Shown: positions 48,255-57,711, numbered from the stretch's first letter. The stretch is 64,000 bases of DNA from Micromonospora olivasterospora (GCF_007830265.1 NZ_VLKE01000001.1:744001-808000); one strand, 5' to 3'. Numbers and translations: made by a program. Notes: a model not told the origin generated them from the sequence alone.

Positions 48255-48605
48255 TCACACCCGGCGGCGGCCGGCGAAGCCGCAGTCGGCGCGGTGGTAC
48301 CAGCGCACGTCGGCGTCCCCCTCCAGCCAGCACCACAGCACCGGGTGGCCGTCGCGCTCGCCGGGAAAGTCGAGCAGCACCGGGGCGAGCCCCTTGATCT
48401 GGATGTCGTGCTCGTGCAGCTCCTCGACGACCGCGTGCAGTCGCGCCTCCAGGCCCTTGGCCTCGGCCACGCCGCCGAGCGGGCTCGGCCGCCCGCCGGC
48501 CAGGTCGGCGCGCAGCTCGGACAGGTCGGCCCGGAGCCGGATCAGTTCGTCGATGCGCGGGTGCAGGGTGGCCACGAGCTGGCGGGCCTGGGCGAGCGTG
48601 AACAC
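48255..48605 (-). CDS. DUF2203 family protein
   Basis: 116 residues. FTLAQARQLVATLHPRIDEL, then the helical middle LEARLHAVVEELHEHDIQIK, then LLDFPGERDGHPVLWCWLEG and VRWYHRADCGFAGRR are the DUF2203 pattern (a coiled coil plus a C-terminal beta part). Function unknown. GTG at 48603-48605 was chosen because homologues begin at this motif. The stop codon is in frame with the truncated GNAT sequence beyond. Confidence 0.8.
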   Translation of the reverse strand: MFTLAQARQLVATLHPRIDELIRLRADLSELRADLAGGRPSPLGGVAEAKGLEARLHAVVEELHEHDIQIKGLAPVLLDFPGERDGHPVLWCWLEGDADVRWYHRADCGFAGRRRV

Positions 48606-48653
48606 CGCGCCAGTATGGGCCACCCGGCGGGACCGTGACGCCCCCGCGCCGGC

Positions 48654-48682
48654 ACGCCACAACTTCCGGGAAGACGTGGCGT
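48654..48682. repeat. 29-nt palindrome between proC and DUF2203
   Basis: ACGCCAC...CTTCC-G-GGAAG...GTGGCGT pairs over 12 positions with small internal mismatches. It may end the proC transcript; no T run follows. Confidence 0.4.
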
Positions 48683-48773
48683 CCCGGCGGGAGGACGCGG
48701 CCTCCGGGAAGTCGTACGGATCCGGACCGCGCGACACGGCCGCGCGCGGTGCGGGGTAGCCGCGTACGCCGGA

Positions 48774-49592
48774 TCAGCCGGACTGGGCGGCCAGCTCGCG
48801 GGCCCGGTCGCGCGCGGCCTCCAGCGCGGCGAGCATGGCCGCGCGGACGCCGTGGTTCTCCAGCTCGCGGACGGCGGAGATGGTGGTGCCGGCCGGCGAG
48901 GTGACCGCCTCGCGCAGCTTGACCGGGTGCTCGCCGGAGTCACGCAGCATGACCGCCGACCCGATCGCGGTCTGCACGATCAGCTCGTGGGCCACCTGGC
49001 GGGGCAGGCCGAGCAGGATCCCCGCGTCGATCATGGCCTCGACCAGCAGGTAGAAGTACGCCGGCCCGGACCCCGAGAGGGCGGTCACGGCGTCCTGCTG
49101 GGACTCGGGGACCCGGATCGTCGCGCCGAGCGGCTTGAACATCTCCTCGGCGAGCGCCAGGTGCGCCTCGGTCGCGTGGGCGCCGGCCGAGATGGCGCTC
49201 ATCGCCTCGTCGACCAGGGCCGGGGTGTTGGTCATCACCCGGACCACGGGGGTGCCGGCGGGCAGCCGCCGGCCGAAGAAGCTGGTCGGCAGGCCGGCGC
49301 AGAGCGAGATGACCAGCTTGTCGGCCGGCACCTTCGGCCCGATCTCGTCGAGCAGGGCGGCGGCGTCCTGCGGCTTGACCGAGACGGCCAGCACCTCCGC
49401 CTCCTCCACCGCCGTCAGGTTGTCGACGACCCGCACGCCGTAGCGGGCGGTCAGCTCCTCGGCCCGGGCCGACCGCCGGGCCGTGGCGAGCAGCCGCTCC
49501 ACCGGCCAACCCGAGCGCAGCAGCCCGGAGAGCATCAGCTCGCCGATCTTGCCCGCCCCGATCACCGCGACCGTGTGGACTCCGAGTGACAT
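48774..49592 (-). CDS. proC: Pyrroline-5-carboxylate reductase
   Basis: 272 residues, normal for ProC. The NADPH site is VAVIGAGKIGELMLSGLL, followed by SVKPQDAAALLDEI and VVRVMTNTPALVDEAMSAI. The conserved C-terminal signature is VTALSGSGPAYFYLLVEAM and EAVTSPAGTTISAVRELE. It makes proline from P5C in the cytoplasm. Confidence 0.95.
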   Translation of the reverse strand: MSLGVHTVAVIGAGKIGELMLSGLLRSGWPVERLLATARRSARAEELTARYGVRVVDNLTAVEEAEVLAVSVKPQDAAALLDEIGPKVPADKLVISLCAGLPTSFFGRRLPAGTPVVRVMTNTPALVDEAMSAISAGAHATEAHLALAEEMFKPLGATIRVPESQQDAVTALSGSGPAYFYLLVEAMIDAGILLGLPRQVAHELIVQTAIGSAVMLRDSGEHPVKLREAVTSPAGTTISAVRELENHGVRAAMLAALEAARDRARELAAQSG

Positions 49593-49664
49593 TTCCGCCG
49601 TACCCCTTCCGGGTCCGGGCGGGGCGCGGCGGACCGCTCCGGTCCACCGCGCCGCCGCCGTCGC

Positions 49665-50693
49665 TCAGCTGCCGAAGAAGACCTCGGCCTCGGCGTACCG
49701 CTCCAGCGGCACGGTCTTCAGCTCCCGGGTCGCCTCGGCCAGCGGCACCCGGACGATGTCCGTGCTCTGCATCGCGACCATCTTGCCCCAGTCGCCCTCG
49801 TGCGCGGCGTCGATGGCCTGCAGGCCGAGGCGGGTGGCGAGCACCCGGTCGAAGGCGGTCGGGGTGCCGCCGCGCTGGATGTGGCCCAGCACGACCGTCC
49901 GCGCCTCCTTGCCGGTCTTCGCCTCCAGCTGCTCGGCCAGCCACTGGCCGATGCCGCCGAGGCGGACGTGGCCGAACGCGTCCAGCTCCTGGTTGTGCAG
50001 CACCATCTGGCCGTCCAGCGGCTGGGCGCCCTCGGCGACCACGACGATCGGGGCGTACTGGTGCTGGAAGCGCTTCTCGACGTACCCGGCGACCTGGTCG
50101 ACGTCGAACTGCCGCTCCGGCAGCAGGATGGCGTTGGCGCCGCCGGCCAGGCCGGCGTGCAGGGCGATCCAGCCGGCGTGCCGGCCCATCACCTCGACGA
50201 CCAGGGTGCGGTGGTGGCTCTCCGCGGTGGTGTGCAGCCGGTCGATCGCCTCCATGGCGATGTTGACCGCCGTGTCGAAGCCGAACGTGTAGTCGGTGGC
50301 ACCGAGGTCGTTGTCGATCGTCTTCGGCACGCCGACCACGTGGACGCCCAGCTCGTGCAGCTTGGTGGCGACGCCGAGCGTGTCCTCGCCGCCGATCGCG
50401 ATCAGCGCGTCGACGCCCTGCGCGGCGAGATTCTCCTTGATCCGCTCGACGCCGTTCTCGATCTTGAAGGGGTTGGTACGCGAGGAGCCGAGGATCGTGC
50501 CGCCCCGCGGCAGGATGCCCCGCACCTCCGCGATGCCCAGGGGCTTGGACAGGCCCTCAAGCGGGCCCTTCCAGCCGTCCTGGAAGCCCACGAACTCGTG
50601 GCCGTAGCTGGCGACGCCCTTGCGGACCACCGCCCGGATTACCGCGTTCAGACCCGGGCAGTCGCCGCCGCCGGTGAGCACGCCGATACGCAT
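49665..50693 (-). CDS. pfkA: 6-phosphofructokinase, pyrophosphate-dependent type by sequence
   Basis: 342 residues with MRIGVLTGGGDCPGLNAVIR at the start. The two residues that separate phosphate donors are visible at the E. coli positions: GGEDT gives Asp104 and PKTIDND gives Lys124, both as in PPi-dependent enzymes, where ATP enzymes have Gly. The family motifs FGFDTAVNIAMEAI, MGRHAGWIALHAGLA and LGHIQRGGTPTAFDR are intact. It phosphorylates fructose 6-phosphate, probably reversibly with PPi, as in Amycolatopsis methanolica. ATG at 50691-50693 gives the canonical N terminus. Confidence 0.92.
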   Translation of the reverse strand: MRIGVLTGGGDCPGLNAVIRAVVRKGVASYGHEFVGFQDGWKGPLEGLSKPLGIAEVRGILPRGGTILGSSRTNPFKIENGVERIKENLAAQGVDALIAIGGEDTLGVATKLHELGVHVVGVPKTIDNDLGATDYTFGFDTAVNIAMEAIDRLHTTAESHHRTLVVEVMGRHAGWIALHAGLAGGANAILLPERQFDVDQVAGYVEKRFQHQYAPIVVVAEGAQPLDGQMVLHNQELDAFGHVRLGGIGQWLAEQLEAKTGKEARTVVLGHIQRGGTPTAFDRVLATRLGLQAIDAAHEGDWGKMVAMQSTDIVRVPLAEATRELKTVPLERYAEAEVFFGS

Positions 50694-50856
50694 GATCTGC
50701 TCAACCTCCTGGAGCATCAGGTAAAGCCCGATTTGCCCCAGGATATGTGTCAGGTCAGACCATCGGCACCGTTGCCGGCCCGGGGCGGGCCGTCAGTGCG
50801 CACTGTAGCCGCCGCGCCGGTGCGCCGGCAGCGCGCCCCGGGCAGATGTCCACGGC

Positions 50857-51360
50857 TCAGAACCGCACCTCGCGGTTCCGGGCCGGCCTCGGCGGCCGCT
50901 CGGGCACCTTCCCCCGGGCCGGGTCCAGCAGATCCAGCCGGGAGCCGCCCGGCGCGTCCCAGTGGACGGCGGAGGAGACGCGCACGCGCAGCAGGGTCAG
51001 CCCGGAGGTGGCCGGACCGTCCGGGAACCAGATCCACAGCGGCGGGCTCCACAGCCGCCGCGCGCGCTCGGGGTCGTACGCCTCCTGCGCCGTCCCCGAG
51101 AGCGAAACCCAGGCCTGGTTCCCGTGGTCGGGAAACGCCGCGTTGACCTCGGGGTTGACCCGGATCTGGCGGACCTTGGTCGAGTCGGCGTACGCGAAGA
51201 ACCACAGGTCGCCGTCGAACTCCGCCTGCTGGAGCAGCATCGGCCGCCCGACCAGCCGCCCGTCGAGCCCGAAGGTGGTCAGCACGCAGGTCCGGGCGGC
51301 GCGGACCAGCTCGGTGACCCGGCGCCGGACGTCATCGGAGCGGGGCCGGTCACTGCTCAT
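50857..51360 (-). CDS. Pyridoxamine-phosphate-oxidase-fold (general stress) flavoprotein
   Basis: 167 residues of the FMN/F420 split-barrel fold: VRAARTCVLTTFGLDGRLVG, GDLWFFAYADSTKVRQIRVN, NQAWVSLSGTAQEAYD and LWSPPLWIWFPDGP, as in general-stress-26-type proteins. It binds FMN, F420 or a haem degradation intermediate; which one cannot be decided. It stands between pfkA and the RNase AS gene on the same strand. Confidence 0.8.
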   Translation of the reverse strand: MSSDRPRSDDVRRRVTELVRAARTCVLTTFGLDGRLVGRPMLLQQAEFDGDLWFFAYADSTKVRQIRVNPEVNAAFPDHGNQAWVSLSGTAQEAYDPERARRLWSPPLWIWFPDGPATSGLTLLRVRVSSAVHWDAPGGSRLDLLDPARGKVPERPPRPARNREVRF

Positions 51361-51440
51361 CGGGATACCCCCTCGATCGGCTCGACGTCGATCCGATGCC
51401 CGGGACGGATCGGGTCAAACCTGCCGAGGGCAGGCCCACC

Positions 51441-51938
51441 TCAGCGGGCGGTCATGGCGCGCCAACGGGCGAGGTTGTGCCGGGCGTCGACCAGCGCGTC
51501 GTGCCGGGCCGCGGCGGCCTGGGGCAGCCTCGGCCGACCCCGGTCGTCCCAGAGCTGCCGCAGGTCCTTGGTGAACCGCGGGATCTCCCGGGGCAGCGCC
51601 GGCATCGCCCCCCAGAGCTGGGCCAGCACGACGTGGTCGTACGCCGCGTACCAGGCCCACAGTTCCAGCTCCTCGTCCGGCCGGCCGCGGATCGGCTCGA
51701 CCAGGAACTCGTAGAGGTCGTCGCGGATCCGCTCCCGGGACCGCCAGGACCGGTCGGCCGGCGACGGGAGCTTGTCCAGCACGTTGCGCCGCACCCACGG
51801 CACGGCGCGGGAATCGTCGAACTCCGTGGACACGGCGTAGAACTCGCGCCCGTGCTCGTCGACGACACCGATCGACACCAGGTCGACCGTGCGGCCGTCC
51901 TCAATGAACTCGCAGTCGTAGAAGTAGCGGTAGACCAT
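51441..51938 (-). CDS. RNase AS-type 3'-to-5' exoribonuclease
   Basis: 165 residues with the DEDDh pattern: FYDCEFIEDGRTVDLVSIGV (Asp8, Glu10), YAAYDHVVLAQLWGAMP (middle Asp) and ARHDALVDARHNLARW (last Asp and His). It matches the mycobacterial and actinobacterial polyadenylate-specific RNase AS, which trims A-rich 3' ends. The length is normal. Confidence 0.9.
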   Translation of the reverse strand: MVYRYFYDCEFIEDGRTVDLVSIGVVDEHGREFYAVSTEFDDSRAVPWVRRNVLDKLPSPADRSWRSRERIRDDLYEFLVEPIRGRPDEELELWAWYAAYDHVVLAQLWGAMPALPREIPRFTKDLRQLWDDRGRPRLPQAAAARHDALVDARHNLARWRAMTAR

Positions 51939-52187
51939 CGCCCGTCATCCTCGCCCACCGGCGCCACCGACCGTCGGCCGGGGGCCGTGCCGCACCCGCG
52001 CCGACGTCCTCCGCCGCAGGTCGCGACTGTCACGGAGTTGACTCCAGGGGTGTACAGCGCGCCACAGGAGAGTCATGATCTGATGTGTACCGCTACCGGA
52101 CGCCGAACCGGTTCAGAACCTCGTACCGGGGGCTGTCAGGTTCACCCGGCTGCGAGTTGTGGTCCTTGACCGGGGAGGGGTTGGGCC

Positions 52188-52880
52188 GTGGAGGTTCGCC
52201 TGCCGGAGCCGGGTGACGCGCTCACGGGTGTCGAGATGTTCGCCGGCCTCGAGCCGGAGGTGCGTCAACGGGTCATCGCGGCGGCGGTGCCGCGCACGTA
52301 CCGCAAGGGCCAGCTGCTCTTCGTCGAGAACGACCCGGGCGAGTCGCTCATCGTGCTGCGCCGCGGGGCGGTGGCCGTGTTCCGTACGGCGCCGACCGGG
52401 GAGCGGGCGGTGCTGACGGTGATCCGACCGCCGGACGTGCTCGGCGAGGTCTCCCTGCTGGACGCCTCCACCCGCTCCGCGTCGGCGGAGGCGATCGAGG
52501 ACTGCGCCGCGCTCGCGCTGTCCCGCCCGGCCTTCATGGAGCTGGTGCACTCCAACCCGCGCATCCTCGACGCCGTGATGCGCTCGCTCGGCGGCCTGAT
52601 CCGCCGCCTGACGGAGCAGAACGCCGACCACGTCTTCCTGGACCTGCCCGGCAGGGTCGCCAAGACCCTGGTCCGGCTGGCCGGCGAGAGCCAGGCGCCG
52701 ATGATCACCATTGAGCTGAACCAGAGCCAGCTCGCCGAGATGGCCGGTGGCTCCCGGCAGAGCGTCAACCAGGCGATCGGGTCCTTCGCCAGCCGGGGCT
52801 GGCTGCGTACGGAGGGGCGCCGGATCGTGGTCACCGACGTCGCGGCGCTGCGCCGCCGCGCGGGCATGAACGACCGCTGA
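52188..52880 (+). CDS. Crp/Fnr-family transcription regulator
   Basis: 230 residues: an N-terminal cyclic-nucleotide-binding fold (RKGQLLFVENDPGESLIVLR, DVLGEVSLLDASTRSASAEA) and a C-terminal winged helix (LNQSQLAEMAGGSRQSVNQA). The binding loop keeps GE but the expected RxS/T reads TRSAS. It probably binds cAMP, fitting the cyclase-type gene nearby. GTG at 52188 follows GGGGAGGGG. Confidence 0.9.
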   Translation: MEVRLPEPGDALTGVEMFAGLEPEVRQRVIAAAVPRTYRKGQLLFVENDPGESLIVLRRGAVAVFRTAPTGERAVLTVIRPPDVLGEVSLLDASTRSASAEAIEDCAALALSRPAFMELVHSNPRILDAVMRSLGGLIRRLTEQNADHVFLDLPGRVAKTLVRLAGESQAPMITIELNQSQLAEMAGGSRQSVNQAIGSFASRGWLRTEGRRIVVTDVAALRRRAGMNDR

Positions 52881-52909
52881 TTCCCACCCCCACCCCACCC
52901 CCTCCAGTG

Positions 52910-52971
52910 GGTTGATCACGGGTTGGCGGCGACGACGGCGAGCGAAGACGCCGCCGACTCCCTGACCAACC
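52910..52971. terminator. Inverted repeat after the Crp-like gene (GGTTGATCA family)
   Basis: GGTTGATCACGGGTTGGCGGCG pairs imperfectly with the segment ending CCTGACCAACC. The inner GTTGGCGGCGACG is shared with the element at 35781-35842. It lies between converging genes. Confidence 0.55.
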
Positions 52972-53053
52972 GAAGCCAGGCCCGGGAGAGGCCGCGACGA
53001 CGGCGCGGGGCCGGTGGGCAGACGCCCACCGGCCCCGGTCGTTCGACGGTCGG

Positions 53054-53305
53054 TCAGTTGCGCGAGTCGTCCGCCGGCGGCGCGCCCGGGCCCGGGCCGA
53101 TCTTGCTCGGGCCACCCGACGTGCCCGTCGACGGGGTGGTCGTGCCGGTGCCCTCGGCCGGGGCGGTACCCTGGCCGTCCGGGGTCTCTACCATGCCAAG
53201 CTCCTCCAGTGAGGCGAGAGTGACGGCGTCGACGTCTACCGTGTCGCCCGGGGCCCACAGGGTCCCGCGGTGGTCCGTCCAGGCGGCGGACAGTCGTACG
53301 TGCAC
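53054..53305 (-). CDS. Small protein of unknown function
   Basis: 83 residues: VRLSAAWTDHRGTLWAPGDTV and DAVTLASLEELGMVE form a compact beta-like head, followed by a Gly/Thr/Pro-rich tail. GTG at 53303-53305 has CAGGAGAG 7 nt upstream. The head resembles short proteins often annotated near phage structural genes, but I cannot name it. Divergent from the cyclase gene. Confidence 0.6.
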   Translation of the reverse strand: MHVRLSAAWTDHRGTLWAPGDTVDVDAVTLASLEELGMVETPDGQGTAPAEGTGTTTPSTGTSGGPSKIGPGPGAPPADDSRN

Positions 53306-53430
53306 GGCACTCTCCTGACGGTGTATTTCCTGAGTGGAAGATTAGCCTCGCCCGAACAGCCGCACCGACCGCCCGGTTATCGGGTAGCCGACTCAACGGC
53401 GGCGGCGCGATACTCGGTTGACCTCGCGCT

Positions 53431-56400
53431 ACGGAGCCGACCATCGACCTCAAGTGTGGACACTGCTCACGCGAAGCCGGTCCGGACGACCGCTTCTGCG
53501 GCGGCTGCGGGCAGGCGCTGACCCGCAGCTGCGCGCACTGCGGGCACCCCAACGGCGCCGAGGCCAACTTCTGCACCAGTTGCGGCCATCCGCTGCGCGA
53601 CCGTCCCATCGTGGTGCAGGAGGACCGCCGGCAGGTCAGCGTGCTGTTCGTCGACATCGTCGACTTCACGACGTACGCCGAGCGGGCCGACCCCGAGCAG
53701 GCGCGCGGCCTCCAGCAGGGCTACTTCGCGACGGTACGGCGGCTGGTGCACCAGTACGGCGGGGTGGTCGAGAAGTACATCGGCGACGCGGTGATGGCGC
53801 TGTTCGGGGCGCCGGTGGCCACCGACAACGACGCGCTGCGCTGCGTCCGGGCCGGGCTGGAGCTGCAGCGGAACCTGGCCCGCCAGCCCGCCGGCCCGCA
53901 CCCGCCGCTCCAGTTCCGGGTCGGCATCGCCACCGGCGAGGCGCTGGTGGACCTCTCCGCCGCACGCGACGGCGGGCAGGGCTTCGTCACGGGCGACGTG
54001 GTGAACACCGCCTCCCGGTTACAGTCCCTGGCGCCGCCCGGCGGGGTGGTGGTCGACGAGAGCACCTGGGCCGCCACCCGGCACGACATGGAGTACGCCG
54101 ACCGGCCGCCGGTCACCCTGCGGGGCCGCTCCACCGTCAGCCGGATCTGGCTGGCCGTCCGCGCCCTGCCGCAGCGGGACCTGAGCACGGCCGAGCTGAC
54201 CCCGATGGTGGACCGGGAACACGAGCGCGGCCTGCTGGTCAGCGCCCTGCACCGGACGGTCAACGAGGGCACCTCGCAGCTGGTCACCGTCTTCGGCCCG
54301 GCCGGCGTGGGCAAGAGCCGGCTGCTGCGCGAGCTGGCCCGGCACGCCGCCAGCCTGCCCGGCCCGCCGGTGACCTGGCTGGTCGGGCAGTGCCCGCCGT
54401 TCGGCGAGAACGTGACGTACGCCGCGCTCGCCGACATCGTCCGGGCCTGGGTCGGCGTGCCGGACGTGGACGACCCGGCGGCGTTCCGCGGGCGGCTGCG
54501 GCAGCGCCTGGCGGCGCTCGCCGACCCGCACGCCGTACGGCTGGCCGACTCGCTGGGCCCGCTGATCGGCCTGCCGGGCGAGCGGCTCACCCCGGGCGAG
54601 ACCGAGGCGGCCTGGCGGCGGTTCCTGCTCGGCCTCGCCACGGCCGGGCCGACGGTGCTGGTGTTCGAGGACATGCACTGGGCCGACCAGGCGATGCTCA
54701 CCTTCGTCGAGCAGCTGGGCGCGGCAGCGCGGGGGGTGCCCCTGCTGGTGGTGGCGACCGCCCGGCCGGAGCTGAGGGAGCGGCACCCGGCGTGGACCGG
54801 GACGATCAGCGGAGCCATGTCGATCTCCGTGCCGCCGATGCACGACGACGACATCGGCACCCTGTACTCGCTGCTGCTCGGGCAGGCGGCCCTGCCGCCG
54901 GCGTCCCGGGCGCCGCTGATCGAGTTCGCCGACGGCAACCCGCTCTACGCCCAGGAGTACGCCCGGATGCTGCTGGACGCGCCCGGGTCGGCCGGGCGCC
55001 CCGACCCGGCGGGCGCGCCCGGCATGCCCCGGACGGTGCAGGCGGTCATCGCCAACCGGCTCGACCTGCTCGACCCGTCCGACCGGGCCGTGCTCCAGGC
55101 CGCCGCCGTGGTCGGCGTGCAGTTCTGGGCGGGGCCGGTGGCCACCGCGCTGAGCCGGCCGGTGGAGTGGGTCGAGCGGGCGCTGGACCGGCTGCAGCGC
55201 CGGGACCTGGTGTACGAGCAGACGAGCTCGACCCTGCCCGGCCAGCCGGAGTACCGGTTCCGGCACATCCTGGTGCGGGACGTCTGCTACCAGCGGCTCC
55301 CCCGGGCCGAGCGGGTGCTGCGCCACCAGCGCACCGCGGACTGGCTGGAGCAGGTCACCGACGGCCGGCAGCACGACCTCGTGGAGATGCTGGCCAACCA
55401 CCGCTGGGCGGCGCACGAGATCGCCCGGACCGTCGGCCTGGACACCGCCCCGTACGCCCCGGCGGCCCGCGCCGCCCTGCACCGCGCCGCCCGGCGGGCG
55501 TACGAGCTGCACGCGCTGGACACCGCCGCCACGCTGGTGGGTCGGGCGCTGGCCCTGGCCGGCGAGCCCGACCCGACGCTGGAGCTGTTCGCCGCCGAGG
55601 TGGCGTTCTACCGCGATGGCGACGGCTTCCTGGTCGACGGCGGGACGGACACGCTGACCCGGCTGGCCGACCGGCTGGCCGCGGCCGGGGAGCGGACGGG
55701 CGCGGCCCGGGCGTGGACGCTGCTGGCCACGGCCGCCTGGAGCCGGGCGGACCGCGCCGAGACGCTGCGCTGCCTGGACCGGGCCATCGGCATCTACGCC
55801 GACCTGCCCGACACGGAGGAGAAGGCGGGGGCCCTGCTGGAGCTGGCCCGGGTGCACATGCTGAACGCCGAGACCGATCCGGCCTGCGCGGCGGCCCGGG
55901 CGGCCGCCGCCCTGGCCGCGCGGCTCCAGCTGCGCGAGGTCAGCGCGAACGCCCGGATCACCCTCGCCGTCGCCCGCTACCTGTGCGGCGTGAGCGAGGC
56001 GTACGCCGAGCTGGCGGAGGTCACCGAGCACTGCCGGGTGGAGCGGCTGACCAGCCGCCGGCGGGCGGTGCAGAACCTGGCCTGGGCGTTGCAGGAGGAG
56101 GGCGACCTGGCCGGCTCGGCCCGGCTGGTGGACGAACAGCGCTCGCTGGACAACGGCGGGGAGCACAGCCTGGCCACGAGCTTCGAGGACCCGTGGGCCC
56201 GGTCGTACTACGCCGGGGACTGGGGATCGGCGTCGGCGCTGGTCGCCGAGTGGATCCGGCGGCCGACCGCCGAGTGGGACCTGCACCTCGTGGCGGCGTC
56301 GGGCTGGATGCGGGCGCTGCGCGAGGAGCCGGAGCCCGCCACGGGCGAGGCGGCGGAGCTGGCCGTGGCGGGCCGCCCGCCGGCCGCGCCCCAGTCCGGC

Positions 56401-56967
56401 GCGCCGGAGCAGGAGGCCGGGGCCGACCAGGTGGCGCGGGCGGTCGTGGCGGCCCGGCGGTCCGGCTTCCACCGGGTGCTGCGCTCGACCCTGGCCCACG
56501 CCGCGTTCTGCCGGGCGGTGCAGGGGCGCGCCGAGGAGGCGCTGGAACTGCTGGGCGAGCTGGACGACGACTGGCGCAAGACCAGGATGATCCCGTTCGC
56601 CGAGTGGGTTCCGGCGGTCGGGCACGTCGCCGTGGTGCTGGGCGGCGACGCGGCCCGGCTGGTCCGCGACCTGCTGGCCCACTCGCCCCGGACGACGCCC
56701 TGGGCGCGGGCGGCCGGGCAGGCGGCGGAGGCGGCGCTGGCCCGGGCGGCGGGCGACGCCGCGACCGCCGCGGAGCTGCTCCGGTCGGCGGCCCGGCGCT
56801 ACCGGCGGATGGGTGACGCCACCGACCACATGATCGCCACCGCGCTCACGGCGCCGGCGCTGCGCGAGGTGGACCCGCGGGCCGCGGCCGAGGTGCTGGC
56901 CGAGGTACGCGAGTTCGCGGCCCGCAACGACGCGCCGGGGCTGCTGCGGCTCGCCGGGGCGGGTTGA
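53431..56967 (+). CDS. Zinc-ribbon / class III cyclase / AAA ATPase / TPR regulator
   Basis: About 1,178 residues. Two zinc ribbons (CGHC...CGGCG and CAHCG...CTSCG, residues 8-52) precede a class III nucleotide cyclase domain (VSVLFVDIVDFTTYAERADP, IGDAVMALFGAPVATDNDAL). A P-loop ATPase follows (FGPAGVGKSRLLRELA), then about 550 residues of TPR-like helices. It is a multidomain signal protein that may make cAMP for the nearby Crp-like regulator. The zinc-ribbon frame has no ATG, GTG or TTG after the last upstream stop (53421). ACG at 53431 is shown; GTG at 53611 would lose the ribbons. Confidence 0.8.
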   Translation, partial: TEPTIDLKCGHCSREAGPDDRFCGGCGQALTRSCAHCGHPNGAEANFCTSCGHPLRDRPIVVQEDRRQVSVLFVDIVDFTTYAERADPEQARGLQQGYFATVRRLVHQYGGVVEKYIGDAVMALFGAPVATDNDALRCVRAGLELQRNLARQPAGPHPPLQFRVGIATGEALVDLSAARDGGQGFVTGDVVNTASRLQSLAPPGGVVVDESTWAATRHDMEYADRPPVTLRGRSTVSRIWLAVRALPQRDLSTAELTPMVDREHERGLLVSALHRTVNEGTSQLVTVFGPAGVGKSRLLRELARHAASLPGPPVTWLVGQCPPFGENVTYAALADIVRAWVGVPDVDDPAAFRGRLRQRLAALADPHAVRLADSLGPLIGLPGERLTPGETEAAWRRFLLGLATAGPTVLVFEDMHWADQAMLTFVEQLGAAARGVPLLVVATARPELRERHPAWTGTISGAMSISVPPMHDDDIGTLYSLLLGQAALPPASRAPLIEFADGNPLYAQEYARMLLDAPGSAGRPDPAGAPGMPRTVQAVIANRLDLLDPSDRAVLQAAAVVGVQFWAGPVATALSRPVEWVERALDRLQRRDLVYEQTSSTLPGQPEYRFRHILVRDVCYQRLPRAERVLRHQRTADWLEQVTDGRQHDLVEMLANHRWAAHEIARTVGLDTAPYAPAARAALHRAARRAYELHALDTAATLVGRALALAGEPDPTLELFAAEVAFYRDGDGFLVDGGTDTLTRLADRLAAAGERTGAARAWTLLATAAWSRADRAETLRCLDRAIGIYADLPDTEEKAGALLELARVHMLNAETDPACAAARAAAALAARLQLREVSANARITLAVARYLCGVSEAYAELAEVTEHCRVERLTSRRRAVQNLAWALQEEGDLAGSARLVDEQRSLDNGGEHSLATSFEDPWARSYYAGDWGSASALVAEWIRRPTAEWDLHLVAASGWMRALREEPEPATGEAAELAVAGRPPAAPQSGAPEQEAGADQVARAVVAARRSGFHRVLRSTLAHAAFCRAVQGRAEEALELLGELDDDWRKTRMIPFAEWVPAVGHVAVVLGGDAARLVRDLLAHSPRTTPWARAAGQAAEAALARAAGDAATAAELLRSAARRYRRMGDATDHMIATALTAPALREVDPRAAAEVLAEVREFAARNDAPGLLRLAGAG

Positions 56968-57000
56968 GCGGCCCGTCCCGACGGCCACGGGCCGGGCCCG

Positions 57001-57711
57001 TCAGACGGTCAGGGGCTGGCGCGGGGGCGGCTCGGCGGGGGACGCGTTCTTGACCTTCTGGGCGTAGACCTCGACGTACTCGCGCCCGGACAGCTCCATC
57101 AGCTCGTACATGATCTCGTCGGTGGCCGCGCGCTCGACGAACCGGTCGCCGGCCAGCCCCGCGTACCTGGAGAAGCCCAGCGGCGCGCCGAAGCGGATGC
57201 GCACCCGCTTGACCTTGGGGATCAGCTTGCCGGGCGGCTGGATCTCGTCGAGGTTGAGCATCACCACCGGGACGACCGGGGCGCCGCTCTCCAGCGCCAG
57301 CCTGGCCACCCCGGTCTTGCCCCGGTACAGCCGGCCGTCCGGCGAGCGGGTGCCCTCGGGGTAGATGCCGGCGATGCCGCCGGTCCGCAGCACCCGCAGC
57401 TGGGTGTCCAGCGCCGCCTGGGCGGCCTGCCCTCCGGAGCGGTCGACCGGGATGGTGCCGGAGCCGACGAAGAACATCTTCGTCAGCCAACCCTTGATCC
57501 CCTTACCGGTGAAGTATTCGGCTTTGGCGATGAAAGTGACTTTTCGCTTGACGACCAGCGGGGTGAAGATCGAGTCGGAGAAGGAGAGGTGGTTGCTGGC
57601 CAGGATGACCGGCCCGGTGTCCGGGACGTGGTGCAGCCCCTCGACCTGTGGACGGAAGATCAGTCTCAGCAGCGGGCCGCGGATGATGTACTTCATCAGC
57701 CAGTACAGCAC
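57001..57711 (-). CDS. plsC: 1-acyl-sn-glycerol-3-phosphate acyltransferase family protein
   Basis: 236 residues with the PlsC motifs in order: NHLSFSDSIF (HxxxxD catalytic), FFVGSGTIPVDRSGG, IYPEGTRSPDGRLYRGKTG and VVPVVMLNLDEIQ. It acylates lysophosphatidate or a related lipid at the membrane. It may act in general phospholipid synthesis; several paralogues are usual in actinobacteria, so the acceptor is uncertain. Confidence 0.9.
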   Translation of the reverse strand: MLYWLMKYIIRGPLLRLIFRPQVEGLHHVPDTGPVILASNHLSFSDSIFTPLVVKRKVTFIAKAEYFTGKGIKGWLTKMFFVGSGTIPVDRSGGQAAQAALDTQLRVLRTGGIAGIYPEGTRSPDGRLYRGKTGVARLALESGAPVVPVVMLNLDEIQPPGKLIPKVKRVRIRFGAPLGFSRYAGLAGDRFVERAATDEIMYELMELSGREYVEVYAQKVKNASPAEPPPRQPLTV

